The notes under the pieces are model-generated. The model saw only the letters and a list, made by a program, of their open reading frames with translations, was not told the origin of the DNA and made no database searches. Below are positions 1-6,437 of a stretch of DNA of 6,527 nt, piece by piece (position 1 is the stretch's first letter; every line of letters starts with the position of its first letter). The position numbers and the translations under genes are program-made. Source of the stretch: Pseudomonadota bacterium (GTDB taxonomy: Bacteria; Pseudomonadota; Gammaproteobacteria; Acidiferrobacterales; Acidiferrobacteraceae); assembly GCA_021795255.1 (NCBI GenBank), contig JAJYPQ010000138.1:1-6527 (forward strand), read 5' to 3'.

Positions 1-24
1 AAACCGGCCTCGTTTCGTGGTCCT

Positions 25-1563
25 TTAGGCGCTACGCGGCTCCACATCCAGCGTGCCGTCCTGTCCAGCGCCGATACGCAGGACATTAAAGACCCAAGTG
101 GCAACCACCATGACCAGGAGATTGATGGCTAAAGCGTAGAGCGCCGCATAGGCCGGGATGGTATGGCCGGCGATGACCAACGGATAGATCACGCTCTTGA
201 AAGACATGCTCGCCGCCATCGCGGTTCCGGCGACCATGCCGACAAGCCAGCCTAACACCAGGGCGTAACGGTGCGGCCAGCGCGTATAGAGCCCGATCAC
301 GATCGCCGGGAAGGTCTGGATGATCCAGATTCCGCCGAGGAGCTGGAGCATGATCGCGTACTTTTCCGGGATCCCCAATACGAAGACCAGCGCCCCGAGC
401 TTCACGAACAGCGAGGCGATTTTTGCGATCCTCGCCTCCCCCTTCGCGCTCACCTGAGGGTTCAGGAAAGTCTTATAGATATTGCGCGTAAACAAGTTTG
501 CGGCCGCCACCGACATGATCGCCGCCGGAACCAGCGCACCTATGACGATGGCGGCAAAGGCGAACCCCACAAACCAAGGAGGCAGATAACGCATCAAGAG
601 CGCGGGTACGGCATAACTTGGCCCGTAATTCTTAAAGCCCGCCTGAAACTGCGGCAATGTGTTTACATGCGCGACATAGGCCATATAACCGAACAAGGCG
701 AGTAAGCCTAGGATAAAAGAGTAGGCCGGCAGAAAGACCGCGTTTCTTTGCACGACGCCGGGGCTTTTCGCGCCCAGCACCCCGGTAATGGTATGCGGAT
801 ACATCATGAGCGCAAGCGCCGAGCCGAGCGCGAGCGTGGCATAACCGGTATAGATCCCGGTGCTGTGCGCCGGGGGCGCCGGGAAGGTCAGCTTGGCGGC
901 CGGGACATGCTCGAAGATCCCGGCCCACCCTCCGAGGTGGGCCGGGATCACGATGATCGCAGTCAACACCGTCGTATAGATCAGGAGGTCTTTGACAATG
1001 GCAATGAGCGCCGGGGCGCGCAACCCTCCCGTGTAGGTGTAGGCCGCCAGGATGACGAAGGCGATCACAAGCGGGGCATCGGCCCAGGTCCCGCTACCGC
1101 CGAGATTGAGGGCCGCGAGCACCACCTGCATGCCCACGAGCTGCAGGGCGATGTATGGCATCGTGGCGAGAATCCCGGTTATGGCCACCAGTAGCCCGAG
1201 CGTCCGGCAATCGAATTTGTTCTCAACAAAATCGGCGGCCGTGATGTATCCGCGCGTGCGAGCGATCGTCCAGAGTCTCGGCATGATCACAAACATTACG
1301 GGATACATGACGATCGTGTAGGGAAGCGCGAAGAATCCCAATGCCCCCTGACCGAACACAAGCGCGGGAACGGCAATAAAAGTGTAGGCCGTATAAAGGT
1401 CGCCGCCCAGCAGGAACCAGGTCACAAAACTTCCGAATCGCTGCCCACCGAGACCCCATTCATTCAAAAGGCTGAGGTCACCCGGTCGCCAGCGGCTCGC
1501 CCAAAAACCAAGCCCGGTCACCAGAAAAAAGAGCGCGAGGAAGACTCCGAGGGCAGCGCTCAT
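25..1563 (-). CDS. mctP: MctP-like sodium:monocarboxylate symporter (SSS family)
   Basis: A 512-residue polytopic inner-membrane protein of the sodium:solute symporter family. The best match I can recall is MctP, the rhizobial permease for monocarboxylates such as lactate, pyruvate and propionate, and for alanine. Seen in the sequence: about 13 hydrophobic segments over the full family length; the early motif GGDLYTAYTF (residues 53-62) followed by FFALPYTIVMYP (77-88); TYTGGLRAPALIAIVKD (176-192); MMYPHTITG (253-261); and IMSVAAANLFTRNIY (349-363), the SSS region that contributes to the second sodium site in related transporters, here with a single Ser. The start is ATG at 1563, overlapping the TGA of the upstream DUF3311 gene as ATGA, which implies translational coupling. 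The substrate is inferred from family resemblance; another short carboxylate is possible. No terminator is visible in the 24 bases left of the stop. Confidence 0.85.
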   Translation of the reverse strand: MSAALGVFLALFFLVTGLGFWASRWRPGDLSLLNEWGLGGQRFGSFVTWFLLGGDLYTAYTFIAVPALVFGQGALGFFALPYTIVMYPVMFVIMPRLWTIARTRGYITAADFVENKFDCRTLGLLVAITGILATMPYIALQLVGMQVVLAALNLGGSGTWADAPLVIAFVILAAYTYTGGLRAPALIAIVKDLLIYTTVLTAIIVIPAHLGGWAGIFEHVPAAKLTFPAPPAHSTGIYTGYATLALGSALALMMYPHTITGVLGAKSPGVVQRNAVFLPAYSFILGLLALFGYMAYVAHVNTLPQFQAGFKNYGPSYAVPALLMRYLPPWFVGFAFAAIVIGALVPAAIMSVAAANLFTRNIYKTFLNPQVSAKGEARIAKIASLFVKLGALVFVLGIPEKYAIMLQLLGGIWIIQTFPAIVIGLYTRWPHRYALVLGWLVGMVAGTAMAASMSFKSVIYPLVIAGHTIPAYAALYALAINLLVMVVATWVFNVLRIGAGQDGTLDVEPRSA

Positions 1564-1778
1564 GAGCCGGCCTCATCGGAGTTCTGAGCTCCTCGGCCCA
1601 GACGGTAGACAATACCCGTCAGAACGACGCTTACCGGAACCCAGGCGAGCTGATACCAATAAAAAAAGGGGAAACCCAACACCGTCGGCTGGACGCGATT
1701 ATATAAGGGGACCCATAAAGTCCCCAAAAACGGAATGACCAGCAATAGATAGGCCCATCGTGATGCGCTTGTGCTCAT
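1560..1778 (-). CDS. DUF3311 small membrane protein, partner of the symporter
   Basis: A 72-residue protein with two predicted transmembrane helices (about residues 8-26 and 38-59). It carries the DUF3311 hallmarks: PFLGTLWVPLYNR (16-28) ending the first helix, and GFPFFYWYQLAWV (35-47) starting the second. Genes of this family commonly precede SSS-type permeases such as MctP, as DUF485 proteins precede ActP, so an accessory or stabilising subunit role is likely but inferred. The ATG at 1778 is preceded by a strong GGAGG ribosome site five bases away (minus strand, in 1779-1790). It is first in the operon, and its stop overlaps the permease start by four bases. The C-terminal tail (GAQNSDEAGS) is polar and probably cytoplasmic. 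The family match is firm and the function is not established. Confidence 0.82.
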   Translation of the reverse strand: MSTSASRWAYLLLVIPFLGTLWVPLYNRVQPTVLGFPFFYWYQLAWVPVSVVLTGIVYRLGRGAQNSDEAGS

Positions 1779-1826
1779 ACGCTCCTCCCCCGCTTCTTTT
1801 TTGTAGTGTATTTTTGGGCTCGGTTA

Positions 1827-1855
1827 AGCGTAGTGAATGGAAGATTATTCGTCAA
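1827..1855 (-). promoter_or_regulatory. Candidate promoter of the DUF3311-mctP operon
   Basis: On the minus strand TTGACG (1855-1850) is followed after exactly 17 bases by TACGCT (1832-1827). This gives a good -35 and a poor -10, about 50 bases upstream of the DUF3311 start. The leader between it and the ribosome site is A-rich. A second TACACT lies at 1810-1805 but has no matching -35. Motif-based only. Confidence 0.3.
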
Positions 1856-1956
1856 ATCGGCGACCCGACCCCGCTGGCCGACCATTCATCCCATGAGATG
1901 CGCGCGCATGGAGTTGGCACCCCTACGATATCTGGCCGCCTTGTTCCTGGGGCGCT

Positions 1957-1972
1957 GACTTTCCGTAAAGTC
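1957..1972. repeat. Short perfect hairpin beside the carbamoyltransferase remnant
   Basis: GACTTT (1957-1962) and AAAGTC (1967-1972) form a perfect six-base stem with a four-base loop. Read on the plus strand, the stem is followed by GCCGG and a short T run (1977-1980). Read on the minus strand it lies just past the stop of the carbamoyltransferase remnant but lacks a T run. It could be a relic of a terminator; the call is weak. Confidence 0.25.
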
Positions 1973-1987
1973 GCCGGTTTTGCCGCA

Positions 1988-2381
1988 TCAACGATTTTTT
2001 TCAAGCAGGAAGGGGCCCAGCGCCAAGGCATCGAGCGGGCTGCTCGCATAGGCCTCGATCGCATCCTCCGGCCAGCACGCCCGCGGTCGCCCGCGCGTGG
2101 CGAAGTCCGCGCTCAAGAGAATCGGCACGCCAGTCAGGGCGCCAAAGGCCTCGATCACATCATAAAAAAGGCCTTATTGCGTAAACGCACGGTACCTTCA
2201 TGGTCGCAGACCCCGCCACGCGGGCCCCGGCGGCCAAATAACAAGGTCCGAGCGAAACTTGAGATTCGTGGGGGTCCTTGGGATACCACCACACCAGCGC
2301 CACGGGCCGGTCGATCTCAAAGTCTTGAAAAATATGCCACAACATGCAGACCACCCGGGCACCGATCATGCCTCCGGCCAC
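1988..2381 (-). pseudogene. Decayed C-terminal remnant of a NodU/CmcH-type carbamoyltransferase
   Basis: On the minus strand, 2162-1988 reads YDVIEAFGALTGVPILLS, ADFATRGRPRAC, WPEDAIEAY and PLDALALGPFLLEK, then TGA. This matches the end of O-carbamoyltransferases of the NodU/CmcH type as I recall it (LIEAFGxxTGVPxLLNTSFNxRGEP, then a PEDA motif, then DALxxGxxLL). Just upstream, EGTVRL (2199-2182) resembles the family's DGTxRxQ motif but is in another frame; one base lost from the T6 run (A6 on plus, 2164-2169) would join them. A third frame (2381-2200) has GGMIGAR and WH, loosely like the family's GAALYVWH segment, then LGP. About 150 residues expected between those blocks are missing. NTSFN has become SADFA. 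I infer an inactivated gene with internal deletion. The upstream part is much less certain than the last 60 codons. Confidence 0.6.
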
Positions 2382-2408
2382 GATCCGACAATGGCGATCG
2401 TCACGCGT

Positions 2409-2546
2409 CTACCACCACGCCATTGAAACAAGCAAACGGTTGAACGAATATCCCCTATAAGGCTTCAACGAAACACCCTCATGGGTCCCGTGCGGCAGCA
2501 TAACGAAAAGAGACCCTTGCGCCCCTTTAAGTTGTGTATCTGCCAT
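2409..2546 (-). CDS. Doubtful 45-residue ORF with a good ribosome site
   Basis: I do not recognise this product. An ATG at 2546 follows GAGGGAG (minus strand, about 2557-2551) at five bases and opens a 45-codon frame (MADTQLKG to VSMAWW) ending in TAG at 2411-2409. The same frame then stays open to 2167, through the segment assigned to the carbamoyltransferase remnant. It may therefore be the 5' end of a gene broken by the TAG, not a real small protein. The inverted repeat at 2564-2579 sits directly upstream. There is no transmembrane segment and no known motif. The start signals are the main reason to list it. Confidence 0.2.
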   Translation of the reverse strand: MADTQLKGAQGSLFVMLPHGTHEGVSLKPYRGYSFNRLLVSMAWW

Positions 2547-2563
2547 GTACACTCCCTCAAGAA

Positions 2564-2579
2564 TGCGCAAAATTGCGCA
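2564..2579. promoter_or_regulatory. Operator-like inverted repeat TGCGCAA-AA-TTGCGCA
   Basis: Seven-base perfect arms (2564-2570 and 2573-2579) flank a two-base centre. The repeat lies 17 bases upstream of the doubtful minus-strand ORF start (2546) and about 145 bases upstream of the plus-strand DUF202 start, inside the divergent intergenic region. Its size and symmetry suit a dimeric repressor site. No regulator gene is present in the window, so the role is inferred. A possible -10 for the plus strand, TATAGA (2628-2633), lacks a convincing -35. Confidence 0.35.
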
Positions 2580-2724
2580 CGGTGCCGATTCAGCATGTAT
2601 CATTGGGAATCCATAACGGCTCGACTGTATAGACGACGGCCATGCACGAAAATCGGTCGAACGGCGGAGCACATAAGGCCGCTTGGCGGCGCGACACTCA
2701 CCCGCAATTGAGGCGATAGAGACG

Positions 2725-3111
2725 ATGATCGAACGCTATAGTGATCATGCTGCAAACGAACGCACTTACTTGGCATGGGTGCGCACGGGAGTCGCGGTCA
2801 TGGCATTTGGATTTCTGGTCGAGAAATTCGATATCTTCCTTATCTATATCGGCAAGGCATTGCACAAGAGGACCGGCGCGCACCATGGAGTGCACGCCGC
2901 GCAGATACTAGGCATGGGGCTCGTCGCCCTGGGAATACTCATGATGATCGGGGCATCGGTGCTTTTTGTGCGCACGCGTCGCGCCATCATGGCTGAGGCC
3001 GTCGCACAAGGGCCGGGCAGTCCGGCCCCTTATGTTGCGATGGTGTTGGCGCTGGTGGTGATGGGAATCACGCTGCTCATCTACTTGGCGCAGGTGAACG
3101 GGCACCCTTGA
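2725..3111 (+). CDS. YidH-like DUF202 inner-membrane protein
   Basis: A 128-residue membrane protein of the DUF202 (YidH) family; the molecular function is not established. Seen: the family signature [11 protein letters not shown] (residues 11-21) running into a first helix that ends VEKFD (32-36), a second helix at about 62-82, then a charged RTRR turn, and a third helix at about 103-122. Length and three-helix layout are typical. I place the start at ATG 2725, because family members commonly begin just before the (D/H)xANERT motif; the frame is open upstream to a TTG at 2683, which would add 14 unconserved residues. The ribosome site is modest (GAGG, 12 bases away). Its last 35 bases overlap the 3' end of the opposite-strand methyltransferase gene. 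It is separated from the minus-strand remnants by a divergent spacer, so it is probably transcribed alone. Confidence 0.85.
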   Translation: MIERYSDHAANERTYLAWVRTGVAVMAFGFLVEKFDIFLIYIGKALHKRTGAHHGVHAAQILGMGLVALGILMMIGASVLFVRTRRAIMAEAVAQGPGSPAPYVAMVLALVVMGITLLIYLAQVNGHP

Positions 3112-3970
3112 CCATGGCGGCGCGCCGTGCTGCGATCACCCGGAGCTCTCCTTGAGAGTCAGCGACCAACTCCACATGATCGTAGGCCTCGGAACGTCCC
3201 AGCAAGAGGTTCAGGGAGACAGCCTGCCCCACTCCGAGCTCAAGAAGCAGCCAGCCACCCGTCACTAAAAACGGCACGGCATCACGGATAAGCCGTTGGT
3301 AAATGGAGAGACCGTACGGCCCGCCATCGAACGCCTGTCTGGGTTCGTAGTCGAGGAGGTCTTGGCGGTCACGGCTAAGCCTGTGGCTCGATATATAGGG
3401 CGGGTTACACACGATGACATCGCAGGCTGTAGCGCCGCGCGCCGCAAGGGGCTCAAAAAGATCACCGGATGCCACATGGATACGTTCCGAAAGCCCGAGT
3501 CGTTGGGCATTGTGCAAGGTTAAATCGGCGCAGTCCTCCATGAGGTCGCTTGCCCAGATCTCCACGCCGGCAATAGCGTGAGCAATGCCACAGGCAAGGT
3601 TACCCGAACCACAGCACATATCGATCAGGCGTGCGCCATGGCCGTGAGCGCCGCGCGCCGCACGCACCCGCGCCACTGCCTCCCATCCCAAAAGCTCGGT
3701 CTCGCGGCGCGGGATCAGGACCCCGGGCCCGACGGCAATCTCGACCCCCATAAAACGCTGGCGCCCAAGGACATAACCGAGCGGAATGCCGCTCGCGCGG
3801 GCCTGAGCCAGTGCGACCGCCCGCTCCTTCACGCCCATCGGCTCCAGATCCCGCTCCCGGATCTCGCTTACGATCTGCTCGCTTTCCGCTACGGGATCGT
3901 CGATGCCGCCGGCCATAAGAATATGTTGTATAGCCCCCATCAACGCCCCATCACCCTCAGCGATATCCAT
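3077..3970 (-). CDS. HemK/PrmC-family protein-(glutamine-N5) methyltransferase, divergent type
   Basis: A 297-residue SAM-dependent methyltransferase. Seen: a helical N-terminal domain (about 1-65); [15 protein letters not shown] (64-78) and VLIPRRETE (84-92), the linker typical of PrmC; SAM motif [10 protein letters not shown] (117-125); the acidic DL (142-143) of motif II; catalytic NPPYIS (189-194); and [19 protein letters not shown] (209-227), matching PrmC's EPxxALDGGxxGLxxYRxL. PrmC methylates the GGQ glutamine of release factors in the cytoplasm. Motif I here is MCCGSGNL in place of the usual LGTGSG, as in PrmC-related paralogues of unknown substrate, and no prfA lies next to it. I therefore do not assign prmC. 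Start: ATG 3970 has an ideal AAGGAGG seven bases upstream; an in-frame start at 3991 would place that site inside the gene. It is downstream of dgt on the same strand and overlaps the DUF202 gene tail-to-tail. Confidence 0.78.
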   Translation of the reverse strand: MDIAEGDGALMGAIQHILMAGGIDDPVAESEQIVSEIRERDLEPMGVKERAVALAQARASGIPLGYVLGRQRFMGVEIAVGPGVLIPRRETELLGWEAVARVRAARGAHGHGARLIDMCCGSGNLACGIAHAIAGVEIWASDLMEDCADLTLHNAQRLGLSERIHVASGDLFEPLAARGATACDVIVCNPPYISSHRLSRDRQDLLDYEPRQAFDGGPYGLSIYQRLIRDAVPFLVTGGWLLLELGVGQAVSLNLLLGRSEAYDHVELVADSQGELRVIAARRAAMVKGARSPAPSR

Positions 3971-4106
3971 ACTGGCCCTCCTTGGCATCACGAACGCGCC
4001 TGAAGCCCTCCTATGGCACGCTCTTTTGTGCCTTAAGACTGTCTCCTATTTTCTGGATCCAGTTCAGTCCGCCATTAGTCGGATGAGCCCGTGTCTATCT
4101 GATTTC
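3971..4106. other. Spacer between dgt and the methyltransferase, with a possible solo IS3-type terminus
   Basis: This 136-base spacer contains, on the minus strand, a stretch from 4066 to 4033 that begins TGAACTGGATCCAG and continues AAAATAGGAGACAG. It resembles terminal inverted repeats of some IS3-family elements as I remember them (TGAACTGGACCCC, then GGAGACAG). No partner repeat or transposase is in the window, so at most it is a scar. CTGGATCCAG (4053-4062) is a perfect palindrome. A small GGCAC/GTGCC hairpin lies at 4015-4032 without a T run. The methyltransferase ribosome site is at the left edge (AAGGAGG on minus, about 3978-3984). Confidence 0.3.
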
Positions 4107-5474
4107 TCAGCCGCCCGGCAGGGAAATTCCGGTAACCTTTTTGTAGAGAGATACCGCGTAAGTGTCTGTCATCCCTGATACAAAATCCGTCAAGCGCAAA
4201 AGACGCTGGTAGGGGTCCGCATGAACTCCGCCATTTGGTCCGAGGAACTGCGCCGGAATGAGCTTCAAGCGCATTCGGTCCCGGGCATTGATCCGCCCAC
4301 GCGCTTGGGCCTCGATCGCTGCACCAAACACGGCAAGCAACCCGGCCAGGACCTCGAAGCCCGCGGCCTCAATCTCGACCACAGGCGGCGCCATGTAGAT
4401 GCGCTGTTCGCCGAGATTACGCAGGGCTTGCATGCCGCTTGCGGCGGTCACCTCGGCAAGCAGTGGGACGTCGCAATCTCCGGCGCGCAGGCGATGCTCG
4501 ATCGCCAGAAAGCGCTGCGCCGCCTGTTCTACCAGGGTATTGATGCTGCGCGCCCGCAGGTATTCGATACGGCCCTTGTCGTCGCTCATGCCCGCTAGGC
4601 GCTGCGGCAATCTCGGATCGTTGATGATCCCGGCTAACACCCCCTCCACATCCTCGTAAGACAGAATGCCGAGTCGGTAGGCATCCTCCACGTCGACCAC
4701 GTGATAACAGATGTCGTCGGCAGCCTCGACAAGGTAAGCCAGCGGGTGACGCGTCCAGATGCCGTCGGCGCGCGCCGTGAGCTTAAGCCCGAGGGCGGTC
4801 TGCGCGAAATACTCCGCGTCGGCCGCCATGAAACCGTGCTTGCGCAGGCTGACGGCTCCTGAAATCGGATCGTGACGCGCGCCACGCGGATATTTCGTGA
4901 ATGCGCCGAGGGTGGCCAGAGTCAATTGGAGACCGCCCCGATTGTCTGGGCTTTGGAGCCGCGTCAAAATCCGAAACCCCTGGGCATTACCCTCGAACTG
5001 CAAAAAGTCGGCGCGCTCTGCCTCGGACAGCGACGCCAAAAGATCGGCGCCCGTGGCATGGGTCTCGAAAAAAAGGCGGATGGCATCTTCGCCGGAATGG
5101 CCAAATGGGGGATTACCGATATCGTGCGCAACGCATGCCGCTGCCACAATCGCGCCGATATCGGAGGGCGATACCTGCAGGTCCTCGATCTCTGGGTAAT
5201 GCGCCTTAAGGCCCGCCCCGACGAGCGTGCCAAGCGAGCGTCCGACGCTTGAGGCCTCAAGACTATGCGTAAGACGCGTGCGCACATAGTCGCTCTCGGC
5301 CAGAGGAAAGACCTGGGTCTTGTCCTGGAGCCGTCGGAAGGCCGAAGAGAAGATGATGCGATCGAAATCCCTCTGGAATTCACTGCGCCCGGTGGTGGGT
5401 GATCCGTGCGTCACCGTTACCCCAAGGCGCGCCGACGTCAGTAACGCGTGCCAACTCATGGTCTTGTCCGTCAC
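4107..5474 (-). CDS. dgt: Deoxyguanosinetriphosphate triphosphohydrolase (dGTPase)
   Basis: A cytoplasmic HD-domain enzyme that hydrolyses dGTP to deoxyguanosine and triphosphate, helping control dNTP pools. Seen (numbering from the chosen start): RSEFQRDFDRIIFSSAFRRL (30-49) and DKTQV (51-55), typical of the family; the metal-binding HD residues in TRLTHSLE (H70), AHDIGNPPFGHSGE (H117, D118) and EAADDICY (D253 or D254); and FEGNAQGFRILTRLQ (160-174) with GLQLTLATLG (181-190). The length of 455 residues is close to the longer proteobacterial dGTPases. I choose GTG 5474, which has a GGGAGG ribosome site eight bases upstream. ATG 5525 would add 17 low-complexity residues, and ATG 5459 has no ribosome site. 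The UppS-like pseudogene ends about 100 bases upstream on the same strand, and the methyltransferase follows 136 bases downstream. The gene looks intact. Confidence 0.9.
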   Translation of the reverse strand: MTDKTMSWHALLTSARLGVTVTHGSPTTGRSEFQRDFDRIIFSSAFRRLQDKTQVFPLAESDYVRTRLTHSLEASSVGRSLGTLVGAGLKAHYPEIEDLQVSPSDIGAIVAAACVAHDIGNPPFGHSGEDAIRLFFETHATGADLLASLSEAERADFLQFEGNAQGFRILTRLQSPDNRGGLQLTLATLGAFTKYPRGARHDPISGAVSLRKHGFMAADAEYFAQTALGLKLTARADGIWTRHPLAYLVEAADDICYHVVDVEDAYRLGILSYEDVEGVLAGIINDPRLPQRLAGMSDDKGRIEYLRARSINTLVEQAAQRFLAIEHRLRAGDCDVPLLAEVTAASGMQALRNLGEQRIYMAPPVVEIEAAGFEVLAGLLAVFGAAIEAQARGRINARDRMRLKLIPAQFLGPNGGVHADPYQRLLRLTDFVSGMTDTYAVSLYKKVTGISLPGG

Positions 5475-5525
5475 CTGCCCACCACCCTCCCCCCGATCCA
5501 CCGCCGCCCCCATCGATGTCGCCAT

Positions 5526-5531
5526 ACTATA
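5526..5531 (-). promoter_or_regulatory. Candidate -10 element for dgt
   Basis: TATAGT on the minus strand (5531-5526) matches the -10 consensus at five of six bases. No good -35 is found at 16-19 bases. If it is used, transcription would start near 5519, downstream of the ATG at 5525. That independently favours the GTG start at 5474. Weak, motif-only call. Confidence 0.25.
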
Positions 5532-5574
5532 GATCCTAGCATGGCGTGCCTGCGATATGAGCGTGAAGATTCTG

Positions 5575-6167
5575 TCCGCCGTCTTTACCCGGTCCTTGGC
5601 GCGAAACTCCGTGGGGCGCTGCCTTGAAGTGATTCAAGGCCAAGTTGAGCTAGCCCCCGCCAATAAAAATCGTCTTACGCCGGCTCGACGGGCGGAAATT
5701 CGCTGAAGCGCCGATCGCCGCTTCAGCGAATGATCGGGTCCACTCTCGAAACCGCGCTTGAACGCAAGCCCTTATGGTGCTCATCCTCCATACCCCCCAC
5801 CCCACCCGTAATTCACGAGCCGGTTGACCTTCATGCCGATCCCCTGCCGCTTTCGGTAGATCCGTAGTTCCTTCGGAAATATGCTCGCATTTTTGTCGCC
5901 GAGCACAAGAAGCGCGGCGCCCGCCTTTTAGGCTCGTTTGCAAAACGCATGCACGGCTCCGAAAGCGCCGCCTTCTGCGCCACCGGCCGCTTGGTTGTTG
6001 TCGCGAGTAAATCCATAAATCGAGATCTCTTTTACGCCGATGTCCCGGCCAAATTCCAACAACCGCACCCCCGGCTCTACCCCGAACCCATAGCCATGCC
6101 CCCGCGCAAGCCTCTTATGCTGCGCCCAGCATCCGGTACTGCCGATGTGCCCGGAAGAAGCCCTCAT
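5575..6167 (-). pseudogene. Broken cis-prenyltransferase (UppS-like) gene
   Basis: Read in shifting frames on the minus strand, nearly the whole UppS/Z-prenyl diphosphate synthase fold is recognisable: GHIG then WAQHKRLARGHGYGFGVEPG and VKEISIYGFTRDN (6152-5999); TKRPVAQKAA; then LVLGDKNASIFPKELRIYRK and MKVNRLVNYGW (5915-5795); then RSSAVSRVDPIIR, RRFSEFPPVEPA and DDFYW (about 5769-5660); and finally HFKAAPHGVSRQ near 5610, like the family's ending HFxxALxWYxxQD. Lesions: HI and WA are five residues apart where UppS has nine (xIxMDGNxR), so the catalytic Asp is gone; an extra base near 5990-6003; further frameshifts near 5911-5926, 5780-5800 and 5640-5655; TGA at 5725-5723 where Trp is expected; TAA at 5677-5675 where Tyr is expected. 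ATG 6167 still has GAGGGG upstream. It cannot encode an active enzyme. Members with YGFTxDN and VNYGW are a side branch of the family, so it was perhaps a paralogue and not the essential uppS. Confidence 0.82.
5698..5731. repeat. 34-bp near-perfect palindrome inside the UppS-like pseudogene
   Basis: Arms ATTCGCTGAAGCG (5698-5710) and CGCTTCAGCGAAT (5719-5731) are perfect reverse complements over 13 bases. The centre CGATCG (5712-5717) is itself a palindrome on the same axis, so only the C/C pair at 5711/5718 breaks the symmetry. On the minus strand the arm at 5719-5731 contains the in-frame TGA (5725-5723) of the pseudogene. There is no following T run on either strand, so it is not a classical terminator. 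Confidence 0.85.
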
Positions 6168-6437
6168 GAGCCCCTCAATAGCTAATCTTTGGCGACTCTA
6201 GGCTGCCGCCCGGTCAGCAGCGCCGAAGGTCGTGAACGCAAACCGCTCATAGTTGAGGTTATAAGCAGCATAGGGCGTGATTGTGGCGCCGATCATGTCC
6301 CCATCCTGACAGCGCAAGCTGCCTGCCGCGCGCTTCCTTGAGCAGTTGTGCTTTTGTGTGGCGACGGGGCGGTTTATCATGACGCGGGGCCGTATGAGGC
6401 CGCCCGCCACGACGATTTACATGAAGGAGTGCCGAGA
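6168..6437. other. Spacer before the nitroreductase; possible decayed gene end
   Basis: No convincing gene. A minus-strand frame (6410-6198) ends PYAAYNLNYERF, AFTTFG, AADRAAA and a TAG only 31 bases before the UppS-like pseudogene start. That spacing would suit the 3' end of an upstream operon partner, but I do not recognise the sequence and its upstream half looks random. On the plus strand TTGTGT (6354-6359) and TATCAT (6375-6380), spaced 15, are a weak promoter candidate for the nitroreductase. AAGGAG at 6423-6428 is its ribosome site. Confidence 0.3.

Noticed and set aside
271..705. 144-codon plus-strand frame, and similar frames at 632-928, 748-1194, 1052-1321 and 1223-1459
   Set aside because: All lie within the symporter gene, in other frames or on the opposite strand, and have shadow-like composition.
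1760..2443. 227-codon open frame on the plus strand
   Set aside because: It starts inside the DUF3311 gene, has a shadow-like Arg/Pro-rich composition and no domain, and runs antisense to the carbamoyltransferase remnant, which explains the region better.
2683..2724. TTG start at 2683 for the DUF202 gene
   Set aside because: It adds 14 residues not typical of the family; the ATG at 2725 places the start where DUF202 proteins usually begin.
4015..4032. GGCAC/GTGCC hairpin as a terminator for dgt
   Set aside because: The stem is only five pairs and no T run follows on either strand.
4221..4598. 125-codon plus-strand frame, and other frames at 4399-5383
   Set aside because: They are shadows of dgt, whose own frame carries the full HD-domain motif set.
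5650..5943. 97-codon minus-strand frame as a small hypothetical gene; likewise 5831-6016 and 5928-6167
   Set aside because: Each contains or overlaps one piece of the frameshifted UppS-like pseudogene, so they are fragments of one dead gene.
5949..6185. 78-codon plus-strand frame
   Set aside because: It is antisense to the conserved N-terminal part of the UppS-like pseudogene, with no motif or ribosome site.
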